A stretch of 34,242 bases of DNA from Betaproteobacteria bacterium. GTDB lineage: Bacteria; Pseudomonadota; Gammaproteobacteria; Burkholderiales; Rhodocyclaceae. Made by a program: the position numbers and the translations under genes. The stretch is taken from the NCBI GenBank assembly GCA_016194935.1, contig JACQAO010000095.1, forward strand, positions 1 through 34,242. Direction: 5' to 3'. Shown one piece after another: positions 26,015 to 34,242 of the stretch. The first letter of the stretch is position 1; every line of letters begins with the position of its first letter. The notes below the pieces were generated by a model, which was given only the letters and a program-made list of their open reading frames with translations, did not search any database and was not told the DNA's origin.

Positions 26015-27025
26015 ATGCTGGGATTTATCTTGCGCCGTGCCGGGCTGGTCATTCCGACTTTCCTGGGCATCACCGTACTGGTTTTTGCTTTGATCCACAT
26101 GATTCCCGGCGACGCGGTCGAAGCGTTGTCGGGAGAGCGGGGCATGGACCCGGCCCGTTATGCGCGACTGGTGCATGAGTTCGGCCTGGATCGACCGCTG
26201 TATGTGCAGTACCTGGATTATCTGGGCCAGGTGCTCAGAGGCAATCTGGGCGCTTCGATCTCGACCCATGAACCGGTGCTAAGCGAGTTCCTCACCTTGT
26301 TTCCCGCCACCCTGGAGTTGTCTTTTTGCGCCATGTTGCTGGCATTGCTGGTCGGCTTGCCGGCGGGAATTCTGGCAGCCGTCAAGCGCAACACCTTTCT
26401 CGACTATACGGTGATGGGGGTGTCGCTGACCGGCTTTTCGATGCCGATATTCTGGTGGGCCTTGTTGCTGATTCTGCTGTTCTCCGTCACCCTGGGATGG
26501 ACGCCGGTTTCAGGCCGTATCGACATTCTCTACGACTTCCCGCCGGTGACCGGCTTCATGCTGATCGACAGCCTGCTCTCCGGCGATGCGGGTGCTTTCA
26601 AATCGGCTTTGTCGCATTTGATTTTGCCAACCATCGCGCTCGGCACCATACCGTTGGCGGTAGTGGCCCGCATGACGCGCTCTGCCATGCTGGAAGTGTT
26701 GCGCGAAGACTATGTGCGTACCGCGCGCGCCAAGGGCATCTCGCGGTTGCGTGTCATCACCATTCATGCCTTGCGCAATGCCTTGATTCCGGTGGTCACC
26801 GTGATCGGCTTGCAGGTGGGGACATTGCTGGCGGGGGCGATTCTGACTGAAACCATTTTTTCCTGGCCGGGCATCGGCAAGTGGCTGGTGTATGCCATCC
26901 AGCGCCGCGATTATCCGGTGGTGCAGGGCGGCATCCTGCTGTCCGCCAGCATCATCATCCTGGTTAACCTGAGCGTCGATATTCTCTACGGCGTCATCAA
27001 TCCACGCATACGCCGCAGCACATGA
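26015..27025 (+). CDS. dppB: Dipeptide ABC importer permease DppB
   Basis: This 336-residue permease starts FILRRAGLVIPTFLGITVLVFALIHMIPGD, the conserved DppB/OppB N-terminus. It has about six membrane helices, and the cytoplasmic coupling EAA-like loop is RTARAKGISRLRVITIHALRNA. It forms the channel with DppC. A 59-base gap separates it from dppA, and it overlaps dppC by four bases. Confidence 0.95.
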   Translation: MLGFILRRAGLVIPTFLGITVLVFALIHMIPGDAVEALSGERGMDPARYARLVHEFGLDRPLYVQYLDYLGQVLRGNLGASISTHEPVLSEFLTLFPATLELSFCAMLLALLVGLPAGILAAVKRNTFLDYTVMGVSLTGFSMPIFWWALLLILLFSVTLGWTPVSGRIDILYDFPPVTGFMLIDSLLSGDAGAFKSALSHLILPTIALGTIPLAVVARMTRSAMLEVLREDYVRTARAKGISRLRVITIHALRNALIPVVTVIGLQVGTLLAGAILTETIFSWPGIGKWLVYAIQRRDYPVVQGGILLSASIIILVNLSVDILYGVINPRIRRST

Positions 27026-27945
27026 GCGAATCCACTTTGACAGAAATGCCGGGCTCTGCGGAAGCAACTTCGGCCAGCGACGCCCCGCCTCATCCGCTGC
27101 GCGAGCTGATGCGTTATTTTTTCCAGAATCGCGGCGCCACCGTGGGGCTGGCAGTGGTCTGCGTTCTGGTGCTGTTGGCATTGTTCGCCGATTGGGTCGC
27201 GCCGCATTCCGCCACCGAACAATTTCGTGAAGCGACGCTGGCGCCGCCGGTGTGGCAGGACGGTGGCAGCAGCAAATTCATTCTCGGCACCGATCCGGTG
27301 GGCCGCGATATGCTGTCGCGCCTGATCTACGGCACGCGCCTGTCGCTGCTGATCGGTTTCGTCTCGGTATCGCTGTCGTTGAGTCTCGGGGTAGTGCTGG
27401 GGCTGCTGGCGGGTTTTTTCCGCGGCGTCACCGAGATCGCCATCATGCGCTTGATGGATGTGATGCTGGCTTTGCCCAGCCTGTTGCTGGCGGTGGCGAT
27501 CGTGGCGATACTCGGCCCCGGACTGATCAACGCCATGTACGCCATCGGCATCGTGATGCTGCCGCATTTTGCGCGCCTGACCCGCGCTGCGGTGATCGGG
27601 GAAATGGCCAAGGACTACGTCAATTCATCGCGCATCGCCGGCGCCGGCACGCTGCGCCTGATGTTCATCTGCATTCTGCCGAACTGTGCAGCGCCGCTGA
27701 TCGTGCAGGCTACCCTGGGATTTTCCAACGCCATTCTGGATGCCGCCGCGCTGGGTTTCCTCGGCCTGGGCGCGCAGCCGCCCACGCCGGAATGGGGCTC
27801 GATGCTGGCCAGCGCCCTGGAATTCATCCAGAGCGCATGGTGGGTGGTGACTTTCCCTGGACTGGCGATTTTAATTTCCGTGCTGGCCTTCAATCTGATG
27901 GGCGACGGCCTGCGTGATGCACTCGATCCAAAGCTGAAACAATAA
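27022..27945 (+). CDS. dppC: Dipeptide ABC importer permease DppC
   Basis: This 307-residue permease has an N-terminal cytoplasmic segment (about 1-40), one helix and an extracytoplasmic stretch with the family motif [19 protein letters not shown]. Five further helices follow, with the coupling loop [23 protein letters not shown]. The PTPEWGSML segment near the end is typical of DppC/OppC. It overlaps dppB by four bases and dppD by one, so the operon is translationally coupled. Confidence 0.95.
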   Translation: MSESTLTEMPGSAEATSASDAPPHPLRELMRYFFQNRGATVGLAVVCVLVLLALFADWVAPHSATEQFREATLAPPVWQDGGSSKFILGTDPVGRDMLSRLIYGTRLSLLIGFVSVSLSLSLGVVLGLLAGFFRGVTEIAIMRLMDVMLALPSLLLAVAIVAILGPGLINAMYAIGIVMLPHFARLTRAAVIGEMAKDYVNSSRIAGAGTLRLMFICILPNCAAPLIVQATLGFSNAILDAAALGFLGLGAQPPTPEWGSMLASALEFIQSAWWVVTFPGLAILISVLAFNLMGDGLRDALDPKLKQ

Positions 27946-28943
27946 TGTCCTTGTTAGAAATTCAAAACCTGCGGGTTGAATTCGGCCCGGAGAAATCTCC
28001 GTTTCGTGCGGTGGATAATCTCGATCTCAACATGGAGCAGGGCGAGATCGTCGGCATCGTCGGCGAATCCGGCTCGGGCAAGAGCGTCACGGCGCTGTCC
28101 ATGATGGGGCTGATTGATTATCCCGGTCGCGTCCGGGCCGAGCGGATGACTTTCGCCGGACGCGATCTGCTGGGCATGCCGGAACGGGAGCGCAACAGCA
28201 TGCTGGGCAAGGACATCGCAATGATTTTCCAGGACCCGATGACCAGCCTCAATCCGTGTTTTACGGTGGCCTATCAGTTGATGGAAACCTTGCGCGTTCA
28301 TCAGGGCGGATCTAAAAAGGAATTGCGTGCGCAGGCCCTGGCGCTCTTGCAGCAGGTCGAAATCCCCGATCCCGAAACCCGCCTGAACGCTTATCCACAT
28401 CAACTTTCCGGCGGCATGAGCCAGCGCGTCATGGTGGCAATGGCAATCGCCTGCAATCCGCGTTTGCTGATCGCCGACGAGCCGACCACGGCGCTCGATG
28501 TCACGGTACAGGCGCAAATGCTGGAGCTGTTGCTGCAATTGCAGCGCGAGCGCGGCATGGCGCTGATGCTGATCAGCCATGATCTCAGCGTCATCGCGCA
28601 GACGGCGCAGCGGGTGGTGGTGATGTATGCGGGGCAGGTGATGGAGGCCGGTCGCGTGCCGGATATTTTCAACGCCCCGCAACATCCCTATACCCAGGCG
28701 CTGCTGGCGTCGCTGCCGGAATACAACGTCGGGCGCGAGCGCCTGAAAACCATCCCCGGCGTGGTTCCCGGCCAGTATGACCGGCCCGGCGGATGCCTGC
28801 TCAATCCGCGTTGCAGCTATGCGGCGGATGTGTGCCGCACTACCCGTCCGGCCCTGTCAACGACACCCGCAACATCCGCTGCACAAGTGCGTTGCCATTT
28901 TCCGTTGGGTTCCGACGGTCTGCCGACTGGTCACGTTCGATGA
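27945..28943 (+). CDS. dppD: Dipeptide ABC importer ATPase DppD
   Basis: This 332-residue ATPase has Walker A GESGSGKS (about 41-48), signature LSGGMSQR and Walker [14 protein letters not shown]. The C-terminal oligo_HPY extension contains [14 protein letters not shown], a cysteine cluster common in this subfamily. It overlaps dppC by one base and dppF by four. It hydrolyses ATP together with DppF to drive peptide uptake. Confidence 0.95.
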   Translation: MSLLEIQNLRVEFGPEKSPFRAVDNLDLNMEQGEIVGIVGESGSGKSVTALSMMGLIDYPGRVRAERMTFAGRDLLGMPERERNSMLGKDIAMIFQDPMTSLNPCFTVAYQLMETLRVHQGGSKKELRAQALALLQQVEIPDPETRLNAYPHQLSGGMSQRVMVAMAIACNPRLLIADEPTTALDVTVQAQMLELLLQLQRERGMALMLISHDLSVIAQTAQRVVVMYAGQVMEAGRVPDIFNAPQHPYTQALLASLPEYNVGRERLKTIPGVVPGQYDRPGGCLLNPRCSYAADVCRTTRPALSTTPATSAAQVRCHFPLGSDGLPTGHVR

Positions 28944-29917
28944 GCACGCAAAAGATTCTGCTGGAAGCAAAAAACCTTTCCAGGCACTACCTGGTGGCGC
29001 AAGGCTGGGGCAAACCCAAAGCCGTCCTGCGGGCGCTGGACGGTGTTTCATTTGCACTTACTCCCGGTAAAACTCTGGCGGTGGCCGGCGAATCCGGTTG
29101 TGGAAAATCCACGCTGGCGCGGCAGATCACCATGATCGAAGCGCCCAGCGGCGGCGAGTTGTGGATGGACGGTGCGAACATCGCCCACGCCGGCAGAGCG
29201 GAGCGCAAAAGAATCCGCCCGCTGGTGCAGATGGTGTTCCAGAATCCCTATGCCAGCCTTAACCCCCGCAAGACGGTCGGCAGCCTGCTGGAAGAACCGC
29301 TGGTCATCAATACCCATCTGAGCAAGGCCGAACGCGCCGAAAAAGCGCGGGCCATGATGGATCGGGTGGGGCTGCGCGCGGAGCATTACGCCCGCTACCC
29401 GCATATGTTTTCCGGAGGCCAGCGTCAACGCATTGCGATTGCCAGGGCGCTGATGCTCAACCCGAAGGTGATCGTGGCCGACGAGCCGGTCTCCGCGCTC
29501 GATGTGTCGATCCAGGCGCAGGTGCTCAATCTGCTGATGGATATCCAGCAAAGCAGCGGCGTCGCTTATCTGTTCATCTCGCACAACCTGGCGGTGGTCG
29601 AGCATATCGCCGACGAGTTGCTGGTGATGTATCTTGGCAAAGCCGTCGAATACGGCGACGAGCGGAAAATATTCAACCGTCCGCTGCATCCCTACACCCA
29701 GGCGCTGCTCGCCAGCACGCCCCGCATCAATCCTGAGTTGCGCCAGCAAAAAATCGCGGTGCGCGGCGAGCAACCATCGCCCCTGGCGCCGCCGCCGGGC
29801 TGCGCCTTCAGCAACCGCTGTCCGCACGCAGTGGAGCGCTGCCGGCAGGAAATACCTGTGCTCCAGGAGTCCGACGGCAGGCGGGTGGCCTGTCATCGGG
29901 TCGAGGAAATCAACTGA
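28940..29917 (+). CDS. dppF: Dipeptide ABC importer ATPase DppF
   Basis: From the ATG at 28940 this is a 325-residue ATPase with Walker [10 protein letters not shown], signature FSGGQRQR and Walker [14 protein letters not shown]. The C-terminal region [13 protein letters not shown] carries the oligo_HPY cysteines. The longer frame from 28793 overlaps dppD and has no similarity. It is the last gene of the dppABCDF operon. No clear terminator is seen in the 84 bases before the next gene. Confidence 0.95.
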   Translation: MSTQKILLEAKNLSRHYLVAQGWGKPKAVLRALDGVSFALTPGKTLAVAGESGCGKSTLARQITMIEAPSGGELWMDGANIAHAGRAERKRIRPLVQMVFQNPYASLNPRKTVGSLLEEPLVINTHLSKAERAEKARAMMDRVGLRAEHYARYPHMFSGGQRQRIAIARALMLNPKVIVADEPVSALDVSIQAQVLNLLMDIQQSSGVAYLFISHNLAVVEHIADELLVMYLGKAVEYGDERKIFNRPLHPYTQALLASTPRINPELRQQKIAVRGEQPSPLAPPPGCAFSNRCPHAVERCRQEIPVLQESDGRRVACHRVEEIN

Positions 29918-29965
29918 CGGCATCTCCCTTTAGCCTCGCACAGCGTTGGGGTAGTGTTGGGGTAA

Positions 29966-30003
29966 TTGACAACGCCTATCTATGTTGGCAATATATCCAA
30001 CAT
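29966..30003 (+). promoter_or_regulatory. Promoter and palindromic operator covering the tumE-like start codon
   Basis: A consensus TTGACA -35 box lies at 29966-29971, with an AT-rich -10 region near 29989-29997. ATGTTGG (29982-29988) and CCAACAT (29997-30003) form a perfect inverted repeat with an eight-base AT-rich spacer. The downstream arm includes the first two bases of the toxin ATG. There is no ribosome-binding site before that ATG, so a leaderless mRNA is possible. Just upstream, GTTGGGGTA is repeated at 29945 and 29956 (11-base period). Confidence 0.6.
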
Positions 30004-30298
30004 GAAAGCGGTTGCACTTATTCAAGCCCGCGTCACTTACTCCGAGAACGCTTTTGCTGAATTGGTACTGTGGCGGCTTCCAAAGCCAATGACGGGATCG
30101 CCGCACAGATTCAAGTACAGGCTTGCGTATGTGGTGCATGGCGTATGCGTTCTGCGCTACGACAACGAGACTGGAAAAGGCGACCACCGGCACTTCTACG
30201 GTAAAGAGCGGGCCTATGTGTTCACGACGCCTGATCAACTGGTTGCCGACTTTCAGCATGATATAGCGAGGTGGAACAATGAAAACCGTAACCCTTGA
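30002..30298 (+). CDS. TumE-like toxin (DUF6516 family)
   Basis: This 98-residue protein from the ATG at 30002 resembles DUF6516/TumE proteins. These are small toxins with strands such as FAELVLWRLP, HRFKYRLAYVVHGVCVLRYDNE and a GKGDHRHFYGKE segment rich in charged and histidine residues. The partner downstream overlaps it by 20 bases. The family is thought to contain RNA-targeting toxins; the target is unknown. I recognise the family by sequence pattern, so the name is moderately certain. A TTG start at 29966 would add 12 residues but would lie inside the promoter. Confidence 0.68.
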   Translation: MKAVALIQARVTYSENAFAELVLWRLPKPMTGSPHRFKYRLAYVVHGVCVLRYDNETGKGDHRHFYGKERAYVFTTPDQLVADFQHDIARWNNENRNP

Positions 30299-30626
30299 TG
30301 TGCGAACGCCTGCGGATGCAATGACGGATTTGGTGCATGCCTGGAAGACAGCTAAACCTCAAAAATCTGCGCGCATCAGTTTCGCTACCCCCGAGTTACT
30401 CTGGCGAGTGCTGACCAAAAAACGCTGGGAGATACTCAAGTCGCTTTGCGGAGCGGGACCAGTATCGATCCGCGAAGCTGCCCGCCGTGTCGAACGCGAC
30501 GTGAAGGCTGTTCACGGCGATGTCGTGGCGCTGCTCAATGCTGGCGTGCTCAGCCGTACTGAGGATGGTCTTATCGTCTTTCCATTCGAAGCCGTGAAGG
30601 TGGAGTTTCTTTTGCAGGCCGCATAG
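30279..30626 (+). CDS. Winged-helix antitoxin/regulator partner of the TumE-like toxin
   Basis: This 115-residue protein has a helix-turn-helix of MarR/HVO_A0114 type: LTKKRWEILKSLCGAGPVSIREAARRVERDVKAVHGDVVALLNAGVL at about residues 45-92, followed by a short beta wing. It starts inside the toxin gene (20-base overlap), the usual sign of a co-translated toxin-antitoxin pair. It probably binds the palindrome at 29982-30003 to repress the operon and also neutralises the toxin. Function is inferred from context. Confidence 0.72.
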   Translation: MKTVTLDVRTPADAMTDLVHAWKTAKPQKSARISFATPELLWRVLTKKRWEILKSLCGAGPVSIREAARRVERDVKAVHGDVVALLNAGVLSRTEDGLIVFPFEAVKVEFLLQAA

Positions 30627-30701
30627 TCCGGTTGGATGATAAAAACAGCGTCTATAGCGGTCATTTCCGGATCAAATTCATCAGGCCTGACTGGAATCCA
30701 C

Positions 30702-31067
30702 ATGAAACAGATACTCCTTGCACTACTTCTATTTGCAGCCATGAGCCTGGCAAACGCGGGCTCCGAACGTGGCTGGTTTGGTGTCGGGTTCAACATCGAG
30801 GGCGAAGGCGTCTTCTGGGATCCAACCCTGCAATCGATTACGATTGAAACCGTAATTCCCGGTTCTCCATCTGCTGCCGCTGGCCTGGCCAAAGGTGATG
30901 AAGTACTCGAAATTGAAGGCCGGCCTATCGCGGGCCGCAAAGGCAAGGAAGTTCGGGCCGTACTTCAGAGCAAGGCGCCGGGAGACAAACTTATCGTGAA
31001 ACTTAAAAGGCCCAATGGTGATCTCTATATTGCAACCCTGGTTGCCGCCAGGCGGCCTGCGGATTGA
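30702..31067 (+). CDS. Small secreted PDZ-domain protein
   Basis: From the ATG at 30702 this is 121 residues. A signal peptide (about 1-19, ending SLANA-G) is followed by one PDZ domain (about 20-115). The domain has the carboxylate-binding region WFGVGFNI and the segment VIPGSPSAAAGLAKGDEVLEIEGRPI typical of HtrA- and Tsp-type PDZ domains. There is no protease domain. It may act as a periplasmic adaptor or peptide-binding protein. The gene is separate from the preceding antitoxin (75 bases) and converges with the metallopeptidase. The 155 bases between the two hold nothing clear. Confidence 0.82.
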   Translation: MKQILLALLLFAAMSLANAGSERGWFGVGFNIEGEGVFWDPTLQSITIETVIPGSPSAAAGLAKGDEVLEIEGRPIAGRKGKEVRAVLQSKAPGDKLIVKLKRPNGDLYIATLVAARRPAD

Positions 31068-31222
31068 TGCTACTTGCCTGAACGGCAGCCTGTCCATTTC
31101 CAGGAGACTTCGCAGACCAATACCGGGCCAATACTGCCCAATCGCCGTACAGGCATGGATTCAAAAATTACGCTTGAACTTTGCCGCGCGCGCCGGGAGC
31201 GGGGCATTATCCAGAATCCCCG

Positions 31223-33268
31223 CTACCAGATGCTGACCCGTTTATCCGGCGGGAGGTACATCTTGTCGCCCGGCTTGACGTCGAAGGCGGTATAGAACGG
31301 CGCCTGGTTGGTCAAGGGAACATCACCGCGGAACATCTGCGGCGAGTGCGGGTCGATCTTGATCAGCCGGATGGTTTCCGAATCCCGCGACTTGCCGCGC
31401 CATACCTGCGCCCAGCCCATATAAAAACGCTGGTCGCCGGTGTAGCCGTCGAGCACCGGTGCAGGGTGGCCGTTCAGTGAAATCCGGTATGCCTTGTAGG
31501 CAACCGCCAGCCCGGAGTTGTCGGCAATGTTTTCACCCAGGGTCAGCTCGCCGTTGATGGGATAGCCGGGCAGCGGACTGTAGGCGCTGTACTGCGCCAC
31601 CAGGGCCTGGGTGAGGCGCGCGAATTTTTCGTGATCCTGCTTGGTCCACCAGTCGCGCAAGTTGCCGTCACCATCCGACTGGCTGCCTTTATCGTCGAAG
31701 CCGTGGCTGATCTCGTGGCCGATGACTGCGCCGATGCCGCCGTAATTCACTGCATCGTCAGCGGCGGGGTTGAAGAAGGGCGGTTGGAGAATCGCTGCGG
31801 GGAACACGATCTCGTTCATGCTCGGGTTGTAGTAGGCGTTGACGGTTTGCGGCGTCATTCCCCATTCGCTGCGATCAATCGGCTTGCCGAGCTTGGCGAT
31901 CTCCCGCTGATATTCGAAGCGCTGGGCGCGCATTACGTTGCCCACCAGGTCATCCCGCTTGACCTGTAACGCGCTGTAGTCGCGCCATTTGTCGGGGTAA
32001 CCGATCTTCGGGGTGAACTTGGACAGTTTGACGAGCGCCTCTTTTTTGGTTTCCGGACTCATCCACTCCAGCGTCTCGATGCTCTGGCGATAAGCCGTCA
32101 GCAGATTCCCAACCAGCGCCTGCATGCGCGCCTTGTATTGCGGCGGAAAATATTTCGCTACATACAGACGGCCCAGTCCTTCACCCATCGACTGCTCGAC
32201 CAGTTCGACGCCCCGCTTCCATTGCGGGCGGTTCTGCGGAATGCCGCGCAGGACTTTTCCCGAGAAGGAAAATTCAGTATCGGCAAAGCGTTTGCCGAGA
32301 TAAGGGGCGTAAGACTTGAGCAAATGCCATTCGAGGTAAGGTTTCCACACGGACAACGGCGTCGTTTCGATGAGCTTGCCAAGACCAGTGAAATAACTGG
32401 GCTGGCGGACGATCACGTAGCTCACCTTGTCGCCGATTCCGGAAGCGGCGAAATACTTTTTCCAGTCGTATGCAGCCGCCACATCCGGCAATTTGTCTAT
32501 CTCGGTCTTGTTGTAAGTTTTGACCGGGTCGCGGTTTTCAACTTTGGTCCACTGTATCCGCGCCAGCCCGGTTTCCAGGTCCACAATGCTCTGCGCGGCA
32601 CTGCCGGCATCCTTCAGTCCCGCCATTGCCAGCATTTTTTCCACATGCTTCAAATAATCGGCGCGAATGCTCTTGAGCTTGGCGTCATCATCCTTCAGGT
32701 AGTAGTCGCGGTCCGGCAGCCCCAGGCCGCCCTGGCTCAAGTACACCGCATAGCGGGTGGAATCGCGGGCATCCTGGTCGATGCCGGGCAAAACCGGGAC
32801 GTTGACGCCGAGCGCCGCGAGGTGCGCCAGCACGGCGGGAATTTGGTGCGTGCCGGTCAAGCCGTCGATTTCCGCCAGTACGCCGTGCAGAGGTTTGAGC
32901 CCGCGTTTTTCGGCCAGGGACTGGTCCATGAAACTGTTATAAAGATCGGCAATCTTGCGTGCCTCAGTTCCTTCCGGAAGATGTTTTTTTGCAGCCAGGC
33001 CGTCGATAATGGCGCGCAGATGCATCTCGGAAAGATCGCGCAACTGGTCAAAAGCACCGAAGCGCGCGCGGTCTGGGGGAATCTCGGTGTTGGCCAGCCA
33101 TTTGCCGGAAACAAAGCGGTAGAAATCATCCTGGGGACGAATAGCAGGGTCGATGTATTGCAGGTCAATGCCGGATTTCAGCGGCGCGGGGGCTGCCGCA
33201 GTTTCAGCGGCAAGGGACATCCCAGCCGGGAGGAGTAGCAGCACGGCTGCCAGGAAGGATCGAAACAT
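31223..33268 (-). CDS. pepO: M13-family zinc metallopeptidase (PepO/neprilysin-like), secreted
   Basis: This 681-residue enzyme from the ATG at 33268 has a signal peptide (about 1-20, ending SLAAE). The M13 N-terminal helical domain begins SGIDLQYIDPAIRPQDDFYRFVSGKW. The zinc site is HEISH in VIGHEISHGFDDKG, with the third ligand in GENIADNSG. The substrate-clamping NAYYNP and the C-terminal VSIW (family CxxW position, cysteine absent) are also present. It would trim peptides up to about 3 kDa in the periplasm. A start at 33304 would precede the signal peptide. Peptides it releases could feed the dpp importer; that link is inference. Confidence 0.94.
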   Translation of the reverse strand: MFRSFLAAVLLLLPAGMSLAAETAAAPAPLKSGIDLQYIDPAIRPQDDFYRFVSGKWLANTEIPPDRARFGAFDQLRDLSEMHLRAIIDGLAAKKHLPEGTEARKIADLYNSFMDQSLAEKRGLKPLHGVLAEIDGLTGTHQIPAVLAHLAALGVNVPVLPGIDQDARDSTRYAVYLSQGGLGLPDRDYYLKDDDAKLKSIRADYLKHVEKMLAMAGLKDAGSAAQSIVDLETGLARIQWTKVENRDPVKTYNKTEIDKLPDVAAAYDWKKYFAASGIGDKVSYVIVRQPSYFTGLGKLIETTPLSVWKPYLEWHLLKSYAPYLGKRFADTEFSFSGKVLRGIPQNRPQWKRGVELVEQSMGEGLGRLYVAKYFPPQYKARMQALVGNLLTAYRQSIETLEWMSPETKKEALVKLSKFTPKIGYPDKWRDYSALQVKRDDLVGNVMRAQRFEYQREIAKLGKPIDRSEWGMTPQTVNAYYNPSMNEIVFPAAILQPPFFNPAADDAVNYGGIGAVIGHEISHGFDDKGSQSDGDGNLRDWWTKQDHEKFARLTQALVAQYSAYSPLPGYPINGELTLGENIADNSGLAVAYKAYRISLNGHPAPVLDGYTGDQRFYMGWAQVWRGKSRDSETIRLIKIDPHSPQMFRGDVPLTNQAPFYTAFDVKPGDKMYLPPDKRVSIW

Positions 33269-33299
33269 GGGAAGTCTCCATTCGCAGTGAAGTGGAAAA

Positions 33300-33327
33300 C
33301 GCACATTATATTGATATATTGTGTGCG
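33300..33327. promoter_or_regulatory. AT-rich dyad upstream of pepO
   Basis: CGCACA (33300-33305) and TGTGCG (33322-33327) are inverse arms around an AT-rich centre. On the minus strand the centre contains a perfect TATAAT (33310-33305), a possible -10 box for pepO. No good -35 box is seen 17 bases further upstream. It could be an operator or a promoter with activator. Confidence 0.4.
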
Positions 33328-33452
33328 CGGGCCGACGACGGCTCTGGCAGGAATCGCGCGATGACTTCTGAAAACCTGAAGAGGCCGGTAGCGCTGTATT
33401 TGCAGTCAGAAGGGGTTTAACAGGCGTATTGTTGCCCCCTCATTATTCTCAA

Positions 33453-33490
33453 TTGACGCGCGAGTCACCGATATAGTAGGATTAAATCCT
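33453..33490 (+). promoter_or_regulatory. Predicted parDE promoter and operator
   Basis: A TTGACG -35 box (33453-33458) and a TAGGAT -10 box (33477-33482) are 18 bases apart. AGGATT and AATCCT (33478-33490) form a perfect 13-base palindrome around a central A that overlaps the -10 box. Repression by ParD through this palindrome is inferred from position. Confidence 0.5.
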
Positions 33491-33511
33491 GCCACTTCCA
33501 TGAGAGTCATC

Positions 33512-33790
33512 ATGCGGACAACTCAGCAATTCAGCATCACCCTGCCAAACGAGATGGCTGATGTTGTAAAAGCCAAGGTTGCTACCGGCGAATATGCCAC
33601 CGAAAGCGAAGTCATCCGCGACGGGTTGCGGGTGCTGATGGTCCGTGACCGCGTTGTGGAAAATTGGCTACTGCAAGAGGCGGGGCCAGCTTATGACGCG
33701 CTGAAGGCCGACCCGGCGAGGGCAGTCACGGTTGATCAGATGCGGGCTACGCTTGCAGCGGAGCACAAGAAAGCCACTTCAATAGCTTGA
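33512..33790 (+). CDS. parD: ParD-type ribbon-helix-helix antitoxin
   Basis: This 92-residue protein begins with a ribbon-helix-helix (QFSITLPNEMADVVKAKVATGEYATESEVIRDGLRVL, residues 5-41). A C-terminal segment after about residue 50 would wrap the toxin. The ATG at 33512 is preferred over 33500 because it starts just before the beta strand. The stop codon shares one base with the ATG of parE (TGATG). It should neutralise ParE and repress the operon. Confidence 0.88.
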   Translation: MRTTQQFSITLPNEMADVVKAKVATGEYATESEVIRDGLRVLMVRDRVVENWLLQEAGPAYDALKADPARAVTVDQMRATLAAEHKKATSIA

Positions 33791-34104
33791 TGCATTACAC
33801 CGTCGTTTTTACGCCGGAAGCGCAGGCACAACTTGCCGCGCTCTATCGCTACATCGCGTCTGCCGCATCGGCAGAGATTGCGGAGCGCTACACCAGCGCA
33901 ATCGTCACGTATTGCGAAGCCTTGCAGACCTTTCCGGATCGAGGCGCCCGCCGCGATGACATACGTCCCGGCTTGCGCATCACGAATTATAAAAAGCGGA
34001 CCATAATCGCTTTCGATGTGGGCGGTGATCGAGTATCCATCATCGGTGTGTTCTACGGTGGTCAGGACTACGAGACCGTTTTGCAACCTGACCAGGATGA
34101 CTAG
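33790..34104 (+). CDS. parE: ParE/RelE-superfamily toxin
   Basis: This 104-residue protein has the ParE fold: VVFTPEAQAQLAALYRYIASAAS helices, then FPDRGARRDDIRPGLRITNYKKRTIIAFDVGGDRVSIIGVFYGGQDYE strands. ParE toxins poison DNA gyrase. A TTG start at 33787 is also open, but ATG 33790 overlaps the parD stop. The final stop TAG lies in CTAG (34101-34104), at the edge of the IS701-like element. The true C-terminal end could therefore have been altered by the insertion. Confidence 0.87.
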   Translation: MHYTVVFTPEAQAQLAALYRYIASAASAEIAERYTSAIVTYCEALQTFPDRGARRDDIRPGLRITNYKKRTIIAFDVGGDRVSIIGVFYGGQDYETVLQPDQDD

Positions 34105-34242
34105 TTTGACTGTGTCAATAAATCCGCCGATTTGCCGATAAAGAGATATCTTTGTTCGACAGGAGACGGCGATGGAAATGTACAACGACTTGCAGAGATA
34201 TCTTGATCATTTGTGCGATGCATTGGGACACCAGGACAGGAA
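34101..34242 (+). mobile_element. Left end of an IS701-like insertion sequence with 5' part of its transposase
   Basis: An AGGAG site at 34161-34165 precedes an ATG at 34172. The 23 visible codons (MEMYNDLQRYLDHLCDALG and on) resemble the N-terminus of IS701-family DDE transposases, and the frame is open at the window edge. The preceding 67 bases (34105-34171) would hold the left terminal repeat. The CTAG at the end of parE fits the YTAR target-site consensus of IS701 elements. The family is recognised by its start only. Confidence 0.55.

Noticed and set aside
31155..31295. Small plus-strand frame beginning MDSKITLELCRARRERG
   Set aside because: It has no family similarity, no ribosome-binding site, and its second half overlaps the end of pepO on the other strand.

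Overview
The window looks like chromosomal DNA of a betaproteobacterium, most plausibly of the Nitrosomonadales (Gallionella/Sulfuricella-like). This rests on moderately high GC, the protein style of the housekeeping genes, and the Gram-negative envelope gene set ydbH-ynbE-ydbL. Taxonomy is inference from sequence character only. I saw no rRNA, tRNA or CRISPR array.

Layout. (1) 1-4938, + strand: a ComEA-like helix-hairpin-helix protein, a CcdA-type antitoxin with an unusual N-terminus beside a ccdB stub, cysM, the predicted intermembrane lipid-transport set ydbH-ynbE-ydbL, and a PolB-like 3'-5' exonuclease. A striking CACAGAG inverted-repeat array (4968-5089) separates this block from the next. 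(2) 5109-13332: a LysR regulator divergent from an isochorismatase-like hydrolase. Convergent with the hydrolase is a minus-strand operon of a branched-chain-amino-acid-type ABC importer (livK, then livH-livM-livG-livF) ending in a D-2-hydroxyacid dehydrogenase. A DUF1345 membrane protein lies upstream. (3) 13484-15427: an EAL-CBS-GGDEF cyclic-di-GMP protein. (4) 15459-21710: metal and metalloid resistance. A minus-strand arsR-arsC-acr3-CDF operon and a plus-strand copA-copZ pair are separated by a hicAB toxin-antitoxin module. (5) 21720-24146, accessory: a bacterial protein with hallmarks of protein arginine methyltransferases, a transposase remnant, and vapBC. (6) 24348-29917: a complete dppABCDF dipeptide importer. 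(7) 30002-34242, accessory: a TumE/TumA-like toxin-antitoxin pair whose palindromic operator covers the start codon, a secreted PDZ protein, an M13 (PepO-like) metallopeptidase, parDE, and the start of an IS701-like element abutting parE.

Two solute importers, metal efflux and envelope lipid transport form the functional core. Five toxin-antitoxin loci (one decayed) and two transposase traces mark the accessory seams. The most interesting items are the PRMT-like methyltransferase, the hybrid CcdA-like antitoxin with its ccdB stub, and the TumE/TumA-like locus with its start-codon operator.
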